This document shows positions 29,187-38,249 of a DNA stretch of 41,880 bases, piece by piece. Source of the stretch: Treponema sp. (lineage in GTDB: Bacteria; Spirochaetota; Spirochaetia; Treponematales; Breznakiellaceae); contig JAISOX010000082.1 in assembly GCA_031275325.1 (NCBI GenBank), forward strand, positions 1-41,880. The letters run 5' to 3'. The notes under the pieces are model-generated. The model searched no databases. It was given only the letters and a program-made list of their open reading frames with translations, and was not told the DNA's origin. The position numbers and the translations under genes are program-made. Position 1 is the stretch's first letter; each line of letters opens with the position of its first letter.

Positions 29187-29280
29187 AATGTTTCCTCCAA
29201 GTGTTACCCATGCGTCTCATGTATTCTCTCCATACCTGCTCTTTTGGTCAACCCATGTATTCCGCCAACCTGCCTTACCC

Positions 29281-30078
29281 CTAGGTCCGCGCCAAAATTA
29301 ACAGGCACAAGGTAAGATGCAGGATTTCGGCAAGCTCTACCGCCGCGCCCAGCGCGTCTCCGGTATAGCCCCCCAGATGCTTCCGGTACAGCCGGGCAAA
29401 AAACACCGACGCCAGGGGACTTACCGACGGTACGGCGAGGAGGATCCCCCAAAGACCGCAGCGCGGTTCATCAACGGCGAAGAGCGCGCTCATTCCCCAT
29501 ACCAGGGCCGTCCAGAGCAAGAGCCCCGTGAGGAGCCCTGCTATTACCCGGTAAGGCCGGGCATCCTTTACCAAGGCGCCAAGCCCCCCGGGTTTGGCAG
29601 ACCCGGTCAAGCCAGGAATCAGCGCCGCGCTGAACCGCCCGCTTATAGGGTAGGCTAAGAGGGGCCCGGGAAAACGGACCAGCCAGGGAAAGAGGGTATA
29701 GAGCAGCCCTGCCTTGAGGCTGAGAACCGCGATACCTGCGAAAAAGCCGTACACCCCGATCCGCGAATCCTTGAGTACCATAATCCGCTTCTCCCGGTCA
29801 AAAGAGCCGAGGAATGCGTCGGCTGTATCCATAAGCCCGTCAAGATGAAAAAGGTTAAACCCCAGGTATTGACCGGTAAGGGTGAAGATAACCGTGAGAA
29901 GGGGGCTTTCCGTCAGAAGATACCCCCCGCCAAGAAGCACGACGCCCAGCAAGGCAGGGACTATCCCGGTAATGGGCAGGTAAAAGTCCATCCGGGAACC
30001 GTCGAATTGTTGCGTACTCCTCCGCTTGATGGGGAACCGTGAAACCAGGCTCAAGGTGGAAAGAAACCGGTTAAACAT
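29281..30078 (-). CDS. cobS: Adenosylcobinamide-GDP ribazoletransferase
   Basis: FHLDGLMDTADAFLGSFDREKRIMVLKDSRIGVYGFFAG hallmark. Confidence 0.95.
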   Translation of the reverse strand: MFNRFLSTLSLVSRFPIKRRSTQQFDGSRMDFYLPITGIVPALLGVVLLGGGYLLTESPLLTVIFTLTGQYLGFNLFHLDGLMDTADAFLGSFDREKRIMVLKDSRIGVYGFFAGIAVLSLKAGLLYTLFPWLVRFPGPLLAYPISGRFSAALIPGLTGSAKPGGLGALVKDARPYRVIAGLLTGLLLWTALVWGMSALFAVDEPRCGLWGILLAVPSVSPLASVFFARLYRKHLGGYTGDALGAAVELAEILHLTLCLLILART

Positions 30079-30087
30079 ACCTCTCGG

Positions 30088-31209
30088 TTAATACTTCTCT
30101 TCCACAATATCCTTCCCGGAAACCTGGGCTTGGGAGAAGGACGCCATGGTACGGGCCGCGTGGACCGCCAGTTCTATGATATAACCGCCGATAACCGCGC
30201 CTGTACCCTCTCCCAAGTGCATATCCAGGGATACAATGGGGGAGAGCCCAAGGTTATCCAATACGGGGCGGTGTCCTGCAACCTTGGATTGGTGCCCTGC
30301 GAACAGGAACTCCTTCACCTGGGGGTTTATCATCGCCGCGAGATAGGCCGCAGCAGTTACCGGGAAGCCGTCAAGGACACAGGGGATCCCCTTGCCCGCA
30401 AGACCCAGGATAAAACCGCTCATCATCCCCAGGTCAAAGGACCCCACCTGTTCTATAATGGCTTCTCCGGTTTGAGCAGGCTTACGCAGGGCCACCGCTT
30501 CCCGAATGATCCGTTTCTTGTGTTCCAGCCGTTCCCGGTCAATACCGGTTCCCCGGTCTACCATCTCCTCCGGGGAAAACCCCGCGGCAATGAGCATGGC
30601 TGCGGCAGTGCTGGTGTTTCCAATCCCTAAGTCTCCGACGGCCACCAGGTCATAGCCCTGTTCCTGCGCGTCATCCGCCAGCTTTTTACCCTGTTCCAGG
30701 GTCTTGACCGCTTCCTGCGCGCTCATGGCCTGGGTCTTATAGAAGTTCCCGCAGCCTTTCCCGATCTTGGCCCGTATAAACCGGCATGACCTCTGAGGGG
30801 GCAGCTCCTCATCCGGGGGAAACTCCCCGGCTACCCCCGCGTCTACGGCGATCACTTCCCAGCCCGTGCGCTGGGCCAGGGCATTGATCCCTGCCCCGCC
30901 GGAAAGCATGTTCAGGACCATCTGATAGGTAACTTCCGACGGGTACAGGGATACCCCTTCTTCGGTGATACCCTGATCCCCGGCAAACACATAAATCCCC
31001 TTCTTCCTGATGCGAGGGGGAACCTGGTTTTGAATCCCCGCCATCTTGATACAATAGGCTTCCAATTTTCCCAGGCTGCCCCGGGGCTTGGTAAGATTAT
31101 CCAGATGGGCAAGCATAGCCTCCTCAACGCGCCGCTTGGCCGGCAGCGCGGCCCCCTCCTCCTGAGGGCTGTGGGGAGAAGGGCCTGTTTCATTGCAATA
31201 AGGTGTCAT
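30088..31209 (-). CDS. cobT: Nicotinate-nucleotide--dimethylbenzimidazole phosphoribosyltransferase
   Basis: LDNLTKPRGSLGKLEAYCIKMAGIQ; VGDLGIGNTSTAAAMLIAA; DMHLGEGTGAVIGGYIIELA. Start trimmed to MTPYCNETG; the ORF stays open to 31812 through the tandem array. Confidence 0.93.
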   Translation of the reverse strand: MTPYCNETGPSPHSPQEEGAALPAKRRVEEAMLAHLDNLTKPRGSLGKLEAYCIKMAGIQNQVPPRIRKKGIYVFAGDQGITEEGVSLYPSEVTYQMVLNMLSGGAGINALAQRTGWEVIAVDAGVAGEFPPDEELPPQRSCRFIRAKIGKGCGNFYKTQAMSAQEAVKTLEQGKKLADDAQEQGYDLVAVGDLGIGNTSTAAAMLIAAGFSPEEMVDRGTGIDRERLEHKKRIIREAVALRKPAQTGEAIIEQVGSFDLGMMSGFILGLAGKGIPCVLDGFPVTAAAYLAAMINPQVKEFLFAGHQSKVAGHRPVLDNLGLSPIVSLDMHLGEGTGAVIGGYIIELAVHAARTMASFSQAQVSGKDIVEEKY

Positions 31210-31327
31210 AGTGGTATGATGATAGGGGAGCCTGGAACTCCTGTCAAGCATTTTTTCACCCCGCTCCCCGGAGGCATACCTGCATGGAGTCCCGGTACGG
31301 GCCGGGCTGCCCCGGAACAGTACCGGC

Positions 31328-31747
31328 GGGAGCCCCAAGGGGGCCTGCTGTATCCCCAATGGAACATTCGGGAGCCCGAATGGAGCATTCGGGAGCCCCA
31401 ATGGAGTATTCGGGAGCCCCAAGGGGGCCTTCTGTATCCCCAAGGGGGCCTTCTGTATCCCCAATGGAGTATTCGGGAGCCCCAATGGAGCATTCGGGAC
31501 CCCGAATGGAGTATTCGGGACCCCGAATGAAGTATTCGGGACCCCGAATGGAGTATTCGGGATCCCGAATGGAGTATTCGGGACCCCGAATGAAGTATTC
31601 GGGACCCCGAATGGAGTATTCGGGACCCCGAATGAAGTATTCGGGACCCCGAATGGAGTATTCGGGACCCCGAATGGAGTATTCGGGACCCCGAATGAAG
31701 TATTGGGGATCCCGAATGGAGCATTCGGGATCCCCAATAGACCGTTC
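31328..31747. repeat. Tandem array, 20 units of exactly 21 bp (consensus gggaccccgaatggagtattc)
   Basis: 420 bp = 20 x 21; most units contain ATTCGGG-N2-CCCGAAT, two or more the perfect palindrome ATTCGGGATCCCGAAT; open reading frames in both strands. Confidence 0.97.
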
Positions 31748-31869
31748 CAGCCCAGGGAATAGCCCATCCCGGGCTGCCATGATACAGGGATGCCGGGAAT
31801 CAAAAAAATCATGCCCTTGCCCTGGGGTAATCCCTGGCATATAGAGCCAAGATATGCTATATACAGAGT

Positions 31870-32655
31870 ATGAAAATTCGTTTATTGCTTTTGACCCAGC
31901 TCTTCGCCTTAGGTTTGCTGTTCAGCGGCTGTAGTGATACGCCAGCCCGTTCCGCCCAGCTTCAGGCTATACGCAAGCGGGGGATCCTGTGTGTAGGCAT
32001 CCAGTCGGACGTGCCCCGGTTCGGTTACTACAATCCTAAGACCGGCGAACTCGAAGGGTTAGAGATCGACCTGGCCCGGAGTATTGCGGAAGCTATCCTT
32101 GGGAATAAGGAGGGGGTTTCCTTTACGGTGGTTACCACCCCGATGCGGGGGCCCATGCTTGACAATGGGGAGGTGGATATGATCATAGCCGCCTATACCA
32201 TCACGGAAGAACGGAAGCGGCTCTATAATATTACCCGCCCCTATTATATTGATGAAGTCGGCTTCCTGGTCAGAAAGGATTCGGGCCTGACCGGATTGGC
32301 GGATATGCAGGGAAAAACCATCGGCGTTATCCGGGGGACCACCACTTCCGAGGCAATTACCCGGGAAGCGGCTAAATACGGCGTGAAGGTACGGTTTTGG
32401 GACTTTCCCAGTAATCCCCCGATCCTGGCGGCCCTGCTGAACAAACAGATTGACGCCTACTCGGTAGATAAATCGATCCTCTTAGGCTACCTGCAGGAGG
32501 ATACCCTGCTGTTACCCGACGGCTTTGATCCCCAGGAATACGGTATCGCCACGAAACTGGGCAATGACAAACTCGCGGCCTATCTTGATACGCTGATCCA
32601 GACGATGCAGCATAACGGTACGTTGGCCACGCTGCGGCATAAATGGGGACTCTAG
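31870..32655 (+). CDS. Extracellular solute-binding protein family 3 (amino-acid ABC type), lipoprotein
   Basis: LGLLFSGCSD lipobox; RGILCVGIQSDVPRFGYYNPKTGELEGLEIDLARSIAEAI; MQGKTIGVIRGTTTSEAI. Confidence 0.93.
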   Translation: MKIRLLLLTQLFALGLLFSGCSDTPARSAQLQAIRKRGILCVGIQSDVPRFGYYNPKTGELEGLEIDLARSIAEAILGNKEGVSFTVVTTPMRGPMLDNGEVDMIIAAYTITEERKRLYNITRPYYIDEVGFLVRKDSGLTGLADMQGKTIGVIRGTTTSEAITREAAKYGVKVRFWDFPSNPPILAALLNKQIDAYSVDKSILLGYLQEDTLLLPDGFDPQEYGIATKLGNDKLAAYLDTLIQTMQHNGTLATLRHKWGL

Positions 32656-32711
32656 GATCCGGTACCGCCCGGGCTTGGGTACCGCCCGGGGGTGCGCTGG
32701 CAGGAGAGGCG

Positions 32712-33113
32712 TCAAAGCCCGTCGTATCCTGAAACAGGGCTCATATTAAGGGCGGCCCATACTTTTTTTTCGAGGATCTCCGGGGTGATGGGTTTTATGA
32801 TATAATCCTTCACGCTGCCGTGCTTGGAAGCGTGCTTAATCAGCTCCGGGCTTGCGTGGGACGAGATAAAGATAATCGGTACGTCCTTTGCATTTGGATA
32901 GTCCTTCATCTTTTCAAGGAACTCGAAGCCGGACATGCCGGGCATTTCAATATCCAGCAAAATCAGGGCCACCTTTTCACTGTCCAGAATGGTAAGGGCC
33001 ATCTGGCCGGATTTAGCCAAACGGACATCGAACTGTTTTTCCAATAATACCTTGATAGTCCTCAGATTCATGGACATATCATCAATAGCCAAAATAACCT
33101 GTTTTTCCCGCAT
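32712..33113 (-). CDS. Stand-alone CheY-like response regulator
   Basis: VILAIDDMSMNLRTIKVLLEKQF...LILLDIEMPGMSGFEFL...IIFISSH...KDYIIKPI. Confidence 0.95.
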   Translation of the reverse strand: MREKQVILAIDDMSMNLRTIKVLLEKQFDVRLAKSGQMALTILDSEKVALILLDIEMPGMSGFEFLEKMKDYPNAKDVPIIFISSHASPELIKHASKHGSVKDYIIKPITPEILEKKVWAALNMSPVSGYDGL

Positions 33114-33194
33114 AAGATCCTCCTCGCGCCTTCGCGTATTCCTTGCTAAACCGTACCGGTCTTTCTTGAACCCTTGACCAGGTTATGTAGATCC

Positions 33195-33614
33195 TTACGG
33201 AAGAAGGTTGATGGCTTTACCGTCTTTGGTAATGTAAATGTCCTGCATATTCAGGGCCGCGTATACTTTTTTCTGCAGAACCGCCGGTTCAAAGGGCTTC
33301 ATCACATAATCTTTCGCCCCTGCTTTGGTGGCCCGGGCAATTAACTCGGTGGACGCATGGGAGGTTACAAAAATAACCGGCACATCTTTAGCCCGGTCAA
33401 GTTTTTGGAGCACATCCAGGAACTCAAATCCCGACATACCGGGCATTTCAATGTCCAATAAAATAAGATCCACTTTGCTGGAACCCAAGATAGATAAGGC
33501 GATTTCCCCTGACTTGGCCAAACGGACATTGAACTGTTTATCCAAAATAACTTGGATGGTCCTCAAATTCATTGACATATCGTCAATAGCTAAAATAACT
33601 TTTCGATCTTCCAT
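33195..33614 (-). CDS. Stand-alone CheY-like response regulator (paralogue of 32712-33113)
   Basis: VILAIDDMSMNLRTIQVILDKQFNVRLAKSG...LILLDIEMPGMSGFEFL...VIFVTSH...AKDYVMKPF. Confidence 0.95.
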   Translation of the reverse strand: MEDRKVILAIDDMSMNLRTIQVILDKQFNVRLAKSGEIALSILGSSKVDLILLDIEMPGMSGFEFLDVLQKLDRAKDVPVIFVTSHASTELIARATKAGAKDYVMKPFEPAVLQKKVYAALNMQDIYITKDGKAINLLP

Positions 33615-33795
33615 GAAAAATACTCCTTTTATAGGGTGATGCTGCTGATGGTTACTGCAATGTTTGTGGTTGTATACTGATTACGTATACTATAGTACTC
33701 TAGGGGCTTCATGACAAGGGATGCGCCCTCATAGGGATTGCCGGGAACAGCCTGTTTTTTCATGTGCTTATGTTTTCCATAGGAGGTCCGGGGCC

Positions 33796-35601
33796 TTACG
33801 GTTCCTGAGGGATCCACCAGGTATGGAGCCCTAAGGCATACCGGGGACGTACCTGCGGTTTGTGGAGCTTGCGGTTATAGGCCACGCGAAACTGGGAGGT
33901 ATGCCATTGGGGAATCACGTAATGGTTCCACGTGAGGACCCGGTCCAAGGCCCGCCCCCAGGCCAACAGCGCGTCCGCATCTTCCTGGTGGGCAATGATG
34001 CCTTCCACAAGATAATCCAGCGCGGGATCCCGGACCCCCGCCAAGTTGTAGGTAGAATCCATATAATCAGAATGCCAGGCAAGGGCTAAAAGCGAACTCG
34101 GATAAGACGCCGCAGAATATCCCCGATCCAGCATATCATAATCCCGGGACCGCATCCGGTTCACAAACTGGCTCACATCCACCATACGGATATGCATAAC
34201 AATGCCGAAACGGGCAAGGTTCCGCTGGAGAGGGATCGCGGTTTTCTCAGAACTGGGGCTGTAGATCAACAGTTCAAACTGCATCTGCTCCCCGCCGGCC
34301 TTATGGACCAGCTTCCCCTGGCGTAATTCCCAGCCCGCCTCGTTGAACAAGGCCATGGCTTCCCGCATCTGGGGACGGATAAACCCGGAGCCGTCGGTTA
34401 TGGGCGGGTTGTACGCTTGGGTGAACACCTCCGCGGGGATCTGGTCCCGGATAGGTTCCAGAATCCGCCGCTCTGCTGCGGAAGGAAGCCCTGCAGCCGC
34501 GTATTCGGTGTTTTGAAAGTAGCTCCTGGTCCGGGTGTACTGATTATAAAAGAGGTTTTTGTTTATCCATTCAAAATCAAGAAAATAATTCAGCGCCATC
34601 CGCACCCGGCGATCCTGAAACACCGGCCGTTCCACATTGAAGTTAAACGCGCTCATGGGACGGGGAATTGCATGGGGTATCTCTTCCTTGATGAGGAGGC
34701 CCGAGGTAAAAGCAGGGCCGGTATACTGGGTGTTCCATTTTTCAATGTCCGATTCGCTGCGAATATCGTATTCCCCGGACTTAAAGGCTTCCAAGGCAAT
34801 GGTGTCATCCCGGTAATAATCGTAACGGATGGCGTCAAAGTTGTACTGTCCCTTGTTGACCGGCAGGTCTGCAGCCCAGTAATCCTTGACCCGTTCCAGG
34901 ATCACGTACTGCCCCATCTTATAATCCTTGACCCGGTACGCTCCCGTACCCAGGGGCGGGGTTGCCAGGGGTTCGGAAAAGTCATGCTCTTCCCAAAAGC
35001 GTTTGGGAAGAATCGCAAGCCCCCCTAAGTCAAGCATTTTTTCCTTGTCCCCTGGTTCAGGCAGATCAAAACGGACCCGGTTCCCTGAAAGGACCTGAAC
35101 GGTTACCCCGTTGTAATAGGTTTTAAAGTGGGGAACCCCTTTTTCATAAAAGGTATTGAAGGAAAAGGCCGCGTCTTCTGCGGTGATGGGCTGGCCTTCC
35201 TGATCCTTTGCCTGGGGATGTATCGAGAAAATGATGAAGGAATAATCCGCTGCATATTCCAGGCTTTCCGCGATAAGGGGATAGAGCGCGTCAGACTCAT
35301 CATAAGAACCGGTCATAAGGGAATCGTAAAAATACTCCCATCCTGCAGCGCAGCTTCCCCGCAGGGCATAACGGTGAAAGTTGTCATAGGTACCAATGGC
35401 ATGGTAGGTAAGGGTTCCCCCTTTGGGCGCGTCAGGATTCACGTAATCAAAGCGGGTAAACCCAGGCTGGTATTTCGGCGTCCCCCTGAGGGATATACTT
35501 GTGGCGCTGATAGTTGGAGGACCCTCAGCCCCTGGGTTTTGCGTATAGAGGGAACTCAGCGCGCTGAACATACAGAAAAAAACAAGACCCCGTGTTTTCA
35601 T
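33796..35601 (-). CDS. Extracellular solute-binding protein family 5 (oligopeptide/microcin C-type)
   Basis: FDYVNPDAPKGGTLTYHAIGTYDNFHRYALRG; RMALNYFLDFEWINKNLFYNQYTRTRSYFQNTEYAA. Start MKTRGLVFFCMFSALS. Confidence 0.93.
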   Translation of the reverse strand: MKTRGLVFFCMFSALSSLYTQNPGAEGPPTISATSISLRGTPKYQPGFTRFDYVNPDAPKGGTLTYHAIGTYDNFHRYALRGSCAAGWEYFYDSLMTGSYDESDALYPLIAESLEYAADYSFIIFSIHPQAKDQEGQPITAEDAAFSFNTFYEKGVPHFKTYYNGVTVQVLSGNRVRFDLPEPGDKEKMLDLGGLAILPKRFWEEHDFSEPLATPPLGTGAYRVKDYKMGQYVILERVKDYWAADLPVNKGQYNFDAIRYDYYRDDTIALEAFKSGEYDIRSESDIEKWNTQYTGPAFTSGLLIKEEIPHAIPRPMSAFNFNVERPVFQDRRVRMALNYFLDFEWINKNLFYNQYTRTRSYFQNTEYAAAGLPSAAERRILEPIRDQIPAEVFTQAYNPPITDGSGFIRPQMREAMALFNEAGWELRQGKLVHKAGGEQMQFELLIYSPSSEKTAIPLQRNLARFGIVMHIRMVDVSQFVNRMRSRDYDMLDRGYSAASYPSSLLALAWHSDYMDSTYNLAGVRDPALDYLVEGIIAHQEDADALLAWGRALDRVLTWNHYVIPQWHTSQFRVAYNRKLHKPQVRPRYALGLHTWWIPQEP

Positions 35602-35692
35602 AGGTTTTCGATGAGGGAGACTATATGATGAAGGGAAAAAATAGTCAATCCCCGGATCCATGGGTATAGACCGGCGCCCTGCAGGAGATCCC

Positions 35693-35776
35693 CGCTGCGT
35701 TATTCTGGGAAAAAAATGATCTATTCTTAACAAGAAATGAACCATTTTTAATCAGAAACGATCCGTTCTTGCCGGG
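35693..35776. repeat. Degenerate array of three to four 21-bp units
   Basis: aaatgatctattcttaacaag / aaatgaaccatttttaatcag / aaacgatccgttcttgccggg, preceded by weaker cgctgcgttattctgggaaaa. Confidence 0.7.
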
Positions 35777-35851
35777 GTATAGGCCCTGGCTATGAGGGCA
35801 TTATAGACAGATGCCCATTATCCTAGTATATTCATGCTATGAGGAGAATAT

Positions 35852-36076
35852 ATGCTTGAAGAACAAATAAAGACCGCGCTTGATAAGGTCCGGCCCTCCC
35901 TCCAGGCGGACGGCGGGGATGTGGAATTCGTTTCCGTGGCCGGTGACGGTACGGTATCATTAAAATTGACTGGCGCATGCGGCGGATGCCCTATGGCTCA
36001 GATGACCTTGAAGATGGGCATTGAAAACCACCTGAAAAAAGAAGTCCCTGAGGTTACCTCGGTTATTGGAGTCTAA
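35852..36076 (+). CDS. NifU-like C-terminal domain (Nfu) iron-sulfur scaffold
   Basis: VRPSLQADGGDVEFVSVAGDGTVSLKLTGACGGCPMAQMTLKMGIE. Confidence 0.95.
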   Translation: MLEEQIKTALDKVRPSLQADGGDVEFVSVAGDGTVSLKLTGACGGCPMAQMTLKMGIENHLKKEVPEVTSVIGV

Positions 36077-36136
36077 GCCGTTTCTTTCGCTATACCAGCT
36101 TCCCAGCTCCGGTTCCTGCCGGTAAGCCCTCGGGAT

Positions 36137-37906
36137 ATGGACAACCGGGGTTGGGAATATTGCGATTTTATTTTTGTTTCCGGCGATGCCTATGTGGATC
36201 ATCCTGCTTTTGCGCCAGCCCTGGTATGCCGGGTCTTGGAAGATGCAGGGTACAAGGTCGGCATCATCCCCCAGCCGGACTGGAAACAGGGGGCTTCCTA
36301 TACGGTTTTAGGCAGACCCCGGCTGGCTTTTCTGGTGGGCGCAGGAAACATGGATTCCATGGTTGCCCATTATACTGCGGCGAAAAAGCCCCGTTCCCAA
36401 GACGCCTATTCCCCAGGAGGCAGGGCGGGTTTCCGGCCTGACCGGGCCATACTTACCTATGTTGGGGGGATCCGTTCGGTTTATAAAAACATCCCGGTTA
36501 TTATCGGCGGCATTGAAGCCAGCCTTCGCCGCTTTGCCCATTATGATTACTGGTCTAACCAGGTGCGGCGTTCCCTACTGCTGGATTCCAAAGCGGACCT
36601 CCTGGTCTATGGCATGGGAGAACGGCCCATCCGGGAAATTGCCCGGCGGCTCAATGCCGGGGAGGGGATTGCCGATATCCGGGATGTCCGGGGAACCTGC
36701 GTCCGTTCCTCCCATGCCGGGGGGCCTGGGATCCGGCTCCCGGATTATGACGCGGTGAAGGGGGAGGATCCGGATTCCTTAAAACGCTATGCAGAACACT
36801 TCATGGTCCAGCGCTTACAGGCAGATCCTTTAAGCGCCCAGCCCCTGATCGAGCGAAGCGACGGGGATCGCTGGGTTATCCAGAATCCTCCTGCCTTTCC
36901 CCTCACCCAAGGGGAATTCGATAGGGTTTACGAGCTTCCCTATACCCGGCGCGGCCATCCTTTGTACGATGCCGCTGGAGGCATACCTGCCATGAAAGAG
37001 GCGGCCTTTTCCCTGGTTTCCAGCCGGGGCTGTTTCGGAGGCTGTTCCTTTTGCGCCATTACCTTTCACCAGGGCAGGGCGGTTACTGGAAGAAGCCCGG
37101 AGAGCCTCCTCAGAGAAGCGAAAACCCTGACGGGGCTTACGGGCTTTAAGGGGTATATCCATGATGTAGGAGGCCCTACCGCGAACTTTTACCGTCCTCC
37201 TTGTACTCGTCAGGCCAAAGGAGGGTTCTGCCCGGACCGGGAATGTCTGCGCCCTGCGCCCTGTCCCCGGCTCCAGGCGGATCACCGGGATTACCTGGAA
37301 ACCCTCAAGGCCCTCAGAAACATCGGGGGCCCAGGGGTCATACAGAAGATCTTTATCCGTTCAGGGATCCGTTTTGATTACCTTTACCTGGACAGCCGGT
37401 ACGGGAAGGAGTTTCTGAAAACCCTCTGTCGCTGGCACGTAAGCGGCCAGCTCAAGGTTGCCCCTGAGCATGTTTCTTCCCCGGTGCTTGCGGCCATGGG
37501 CAAGGGGGATCATGCGACCTATATACAGTTCGCCCAGGATTATGCCGCCATAAACCGCGGCCTGGGATGCAAACAGTACCTGGTCCCCTATTTTATGTCA
37601 GGCCATCCCGGATCGACCCTCCAGGATGGGGTAGAACTGGCCCTGTATCTCAAGAAAAGCCGGTTTATCCCGAATCAGGTTCAGGACTTCTATCCCACTC
37701 CCGGAACCCTTTCCACGGTGATGTACCGTACCGGCCTGGATCCTCGAACCATGAAACCTATCCCTGTACCTGGTGAGCGGGAGAAACGGCTGCAGCGCGC
37801 GCTGGTACATTTCAATAGACCGGAAAACCGCGCCTTGGTTCGGGAAGCGCTTTGTTTGGCCCGCCGGGAAGATATGCTCAGGCCGGGACCTGAGCGGCTC
37901 CTGTGA
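36137..37906 (+). CDS. YgiQ family radical SAM protein
   Basis: CDFIFVSGDAYVDHPAFAPALVCRVLEDAGYKVGIIPQPDW; SSRGCFGGCSFCAITFHQGR radical SAM CxxxCxxC. Confidence 0.95.
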   Translation: MDNRGWEYCDFIFVSGDAYVDHPAFAPALVCRVLEDAGYKVGIIPQPDWKQGASYTVLGRPRLAFLVGAGNMDSMVAHYTAAKKPRSQDAYSPGGRAGFRPDRAILTYVGGIRSVYKNIPVIIGGIEASLRRFAHYDYWSNQVRRSLLLDSKADLLVYGMGERPIREIARRLNAGEGIADIRDVRGTCVRSSHAGGPGIRLPDYDAVKGEDPDSLKRYAEHFMVQRLQADPLSAQPLIERSDGDRWVIQNPPAFPLTQGEFDRVYELPYTRRGHPLYDAAGGIPAMKEAAFSLVSSRGCFGGCSFCAITFHQGRAVTGRSPESLLREAKTLTGLTGFKGYIHDVGGPTANFYRPPCTRQAKGGFCPDRECLRPAPCPRLQADHRDYLETLKALRNIGGPGVIQKIFIRSGIRFDYLYLDSRYGKEFLKTLCRWHVSGQLKVAPEHVSSPVLAAMGKGDHATYIQFAQDYAAINRGLGCKQYLVPYFMSGHPGSTLQDGVELALYLKKSRFIPNQVQDFYPTPGTLSTVMYRTGLDPRTMKPIPVPGEREKRLQRALVHFNRPENRALVREALCLARREDMLRPGPERLL

Positions 37907-37932
37907 AAAGCCGGGCTGGGGGTAATAAAAAA

Positions 37933-38025
37933 CCGTAACCGGGAGGAGGAGAACCGGTTACGGCGACAAAGAAAAGATCCTAATTAAAGGCGCCTTTCCT
38001 AAAACCCCTATTTTTGGAAAGGCGC
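37933..38025. repeat. Two consecutive hairpins after the YgiQ-family gene
   Basis: CCGTAACCGG...CCGGTTACGG (37933-37963) and GGCGCCTTTCC...GGAAAGGCGC (37989-38025). Confidence 0.8.
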
Positions 38026-38215
38026 GCATGATACCTTTTTACATAACCTCTTTTTTCTATAAAGTTTTATATTCCTGTACGGTGCTTTACTATGGATAAC
38101 ATGGCATGGGACTAATAGTTACAGAACCCCTGCGGTTTTTAAGGAAGTGTCTGATAAGAGGGCCTGGCGGGAAAAACCCCGGCGCGCCTTGGGGTCCGTT
38201 CCTGCAGGAACGGGC

Positions 38216-38244
38216 TTGACAATTCCCGTTCATGTATATATGGT
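38216..38244 (+). promoter_or_regulatory. Promoter of SRP RNA
   Basis: TTGACA (38216-38221), 17 nt, TATGGT (38239-38244). Confidence 0.7.
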
Positions 38245-38249
38245 TATAA

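Noticed and set aside
30088-31812. CobT with a ~200-residue PFGVPNT-repeat N-terminus
   Set aside because: Variation in the cobT frame hits mainly first codon positions, and CobT homology begins after 31209; the extension is probably non-coding.
31206-31844. ORFs 31206-31724, 31256-31840, 31284-31844, 31030-31530 as separate genes
   Set aside because: Open frames are expected from a stop-free 21-bp repeat; kept only as an observation about codon-position bias, not as CDS.
29900-31870. Cobalamin riboswitch for cobS/cobT
   Set aside because: No GCCACTG-type B12-box found upstream of cobT on the minus strand; only the tandem array.
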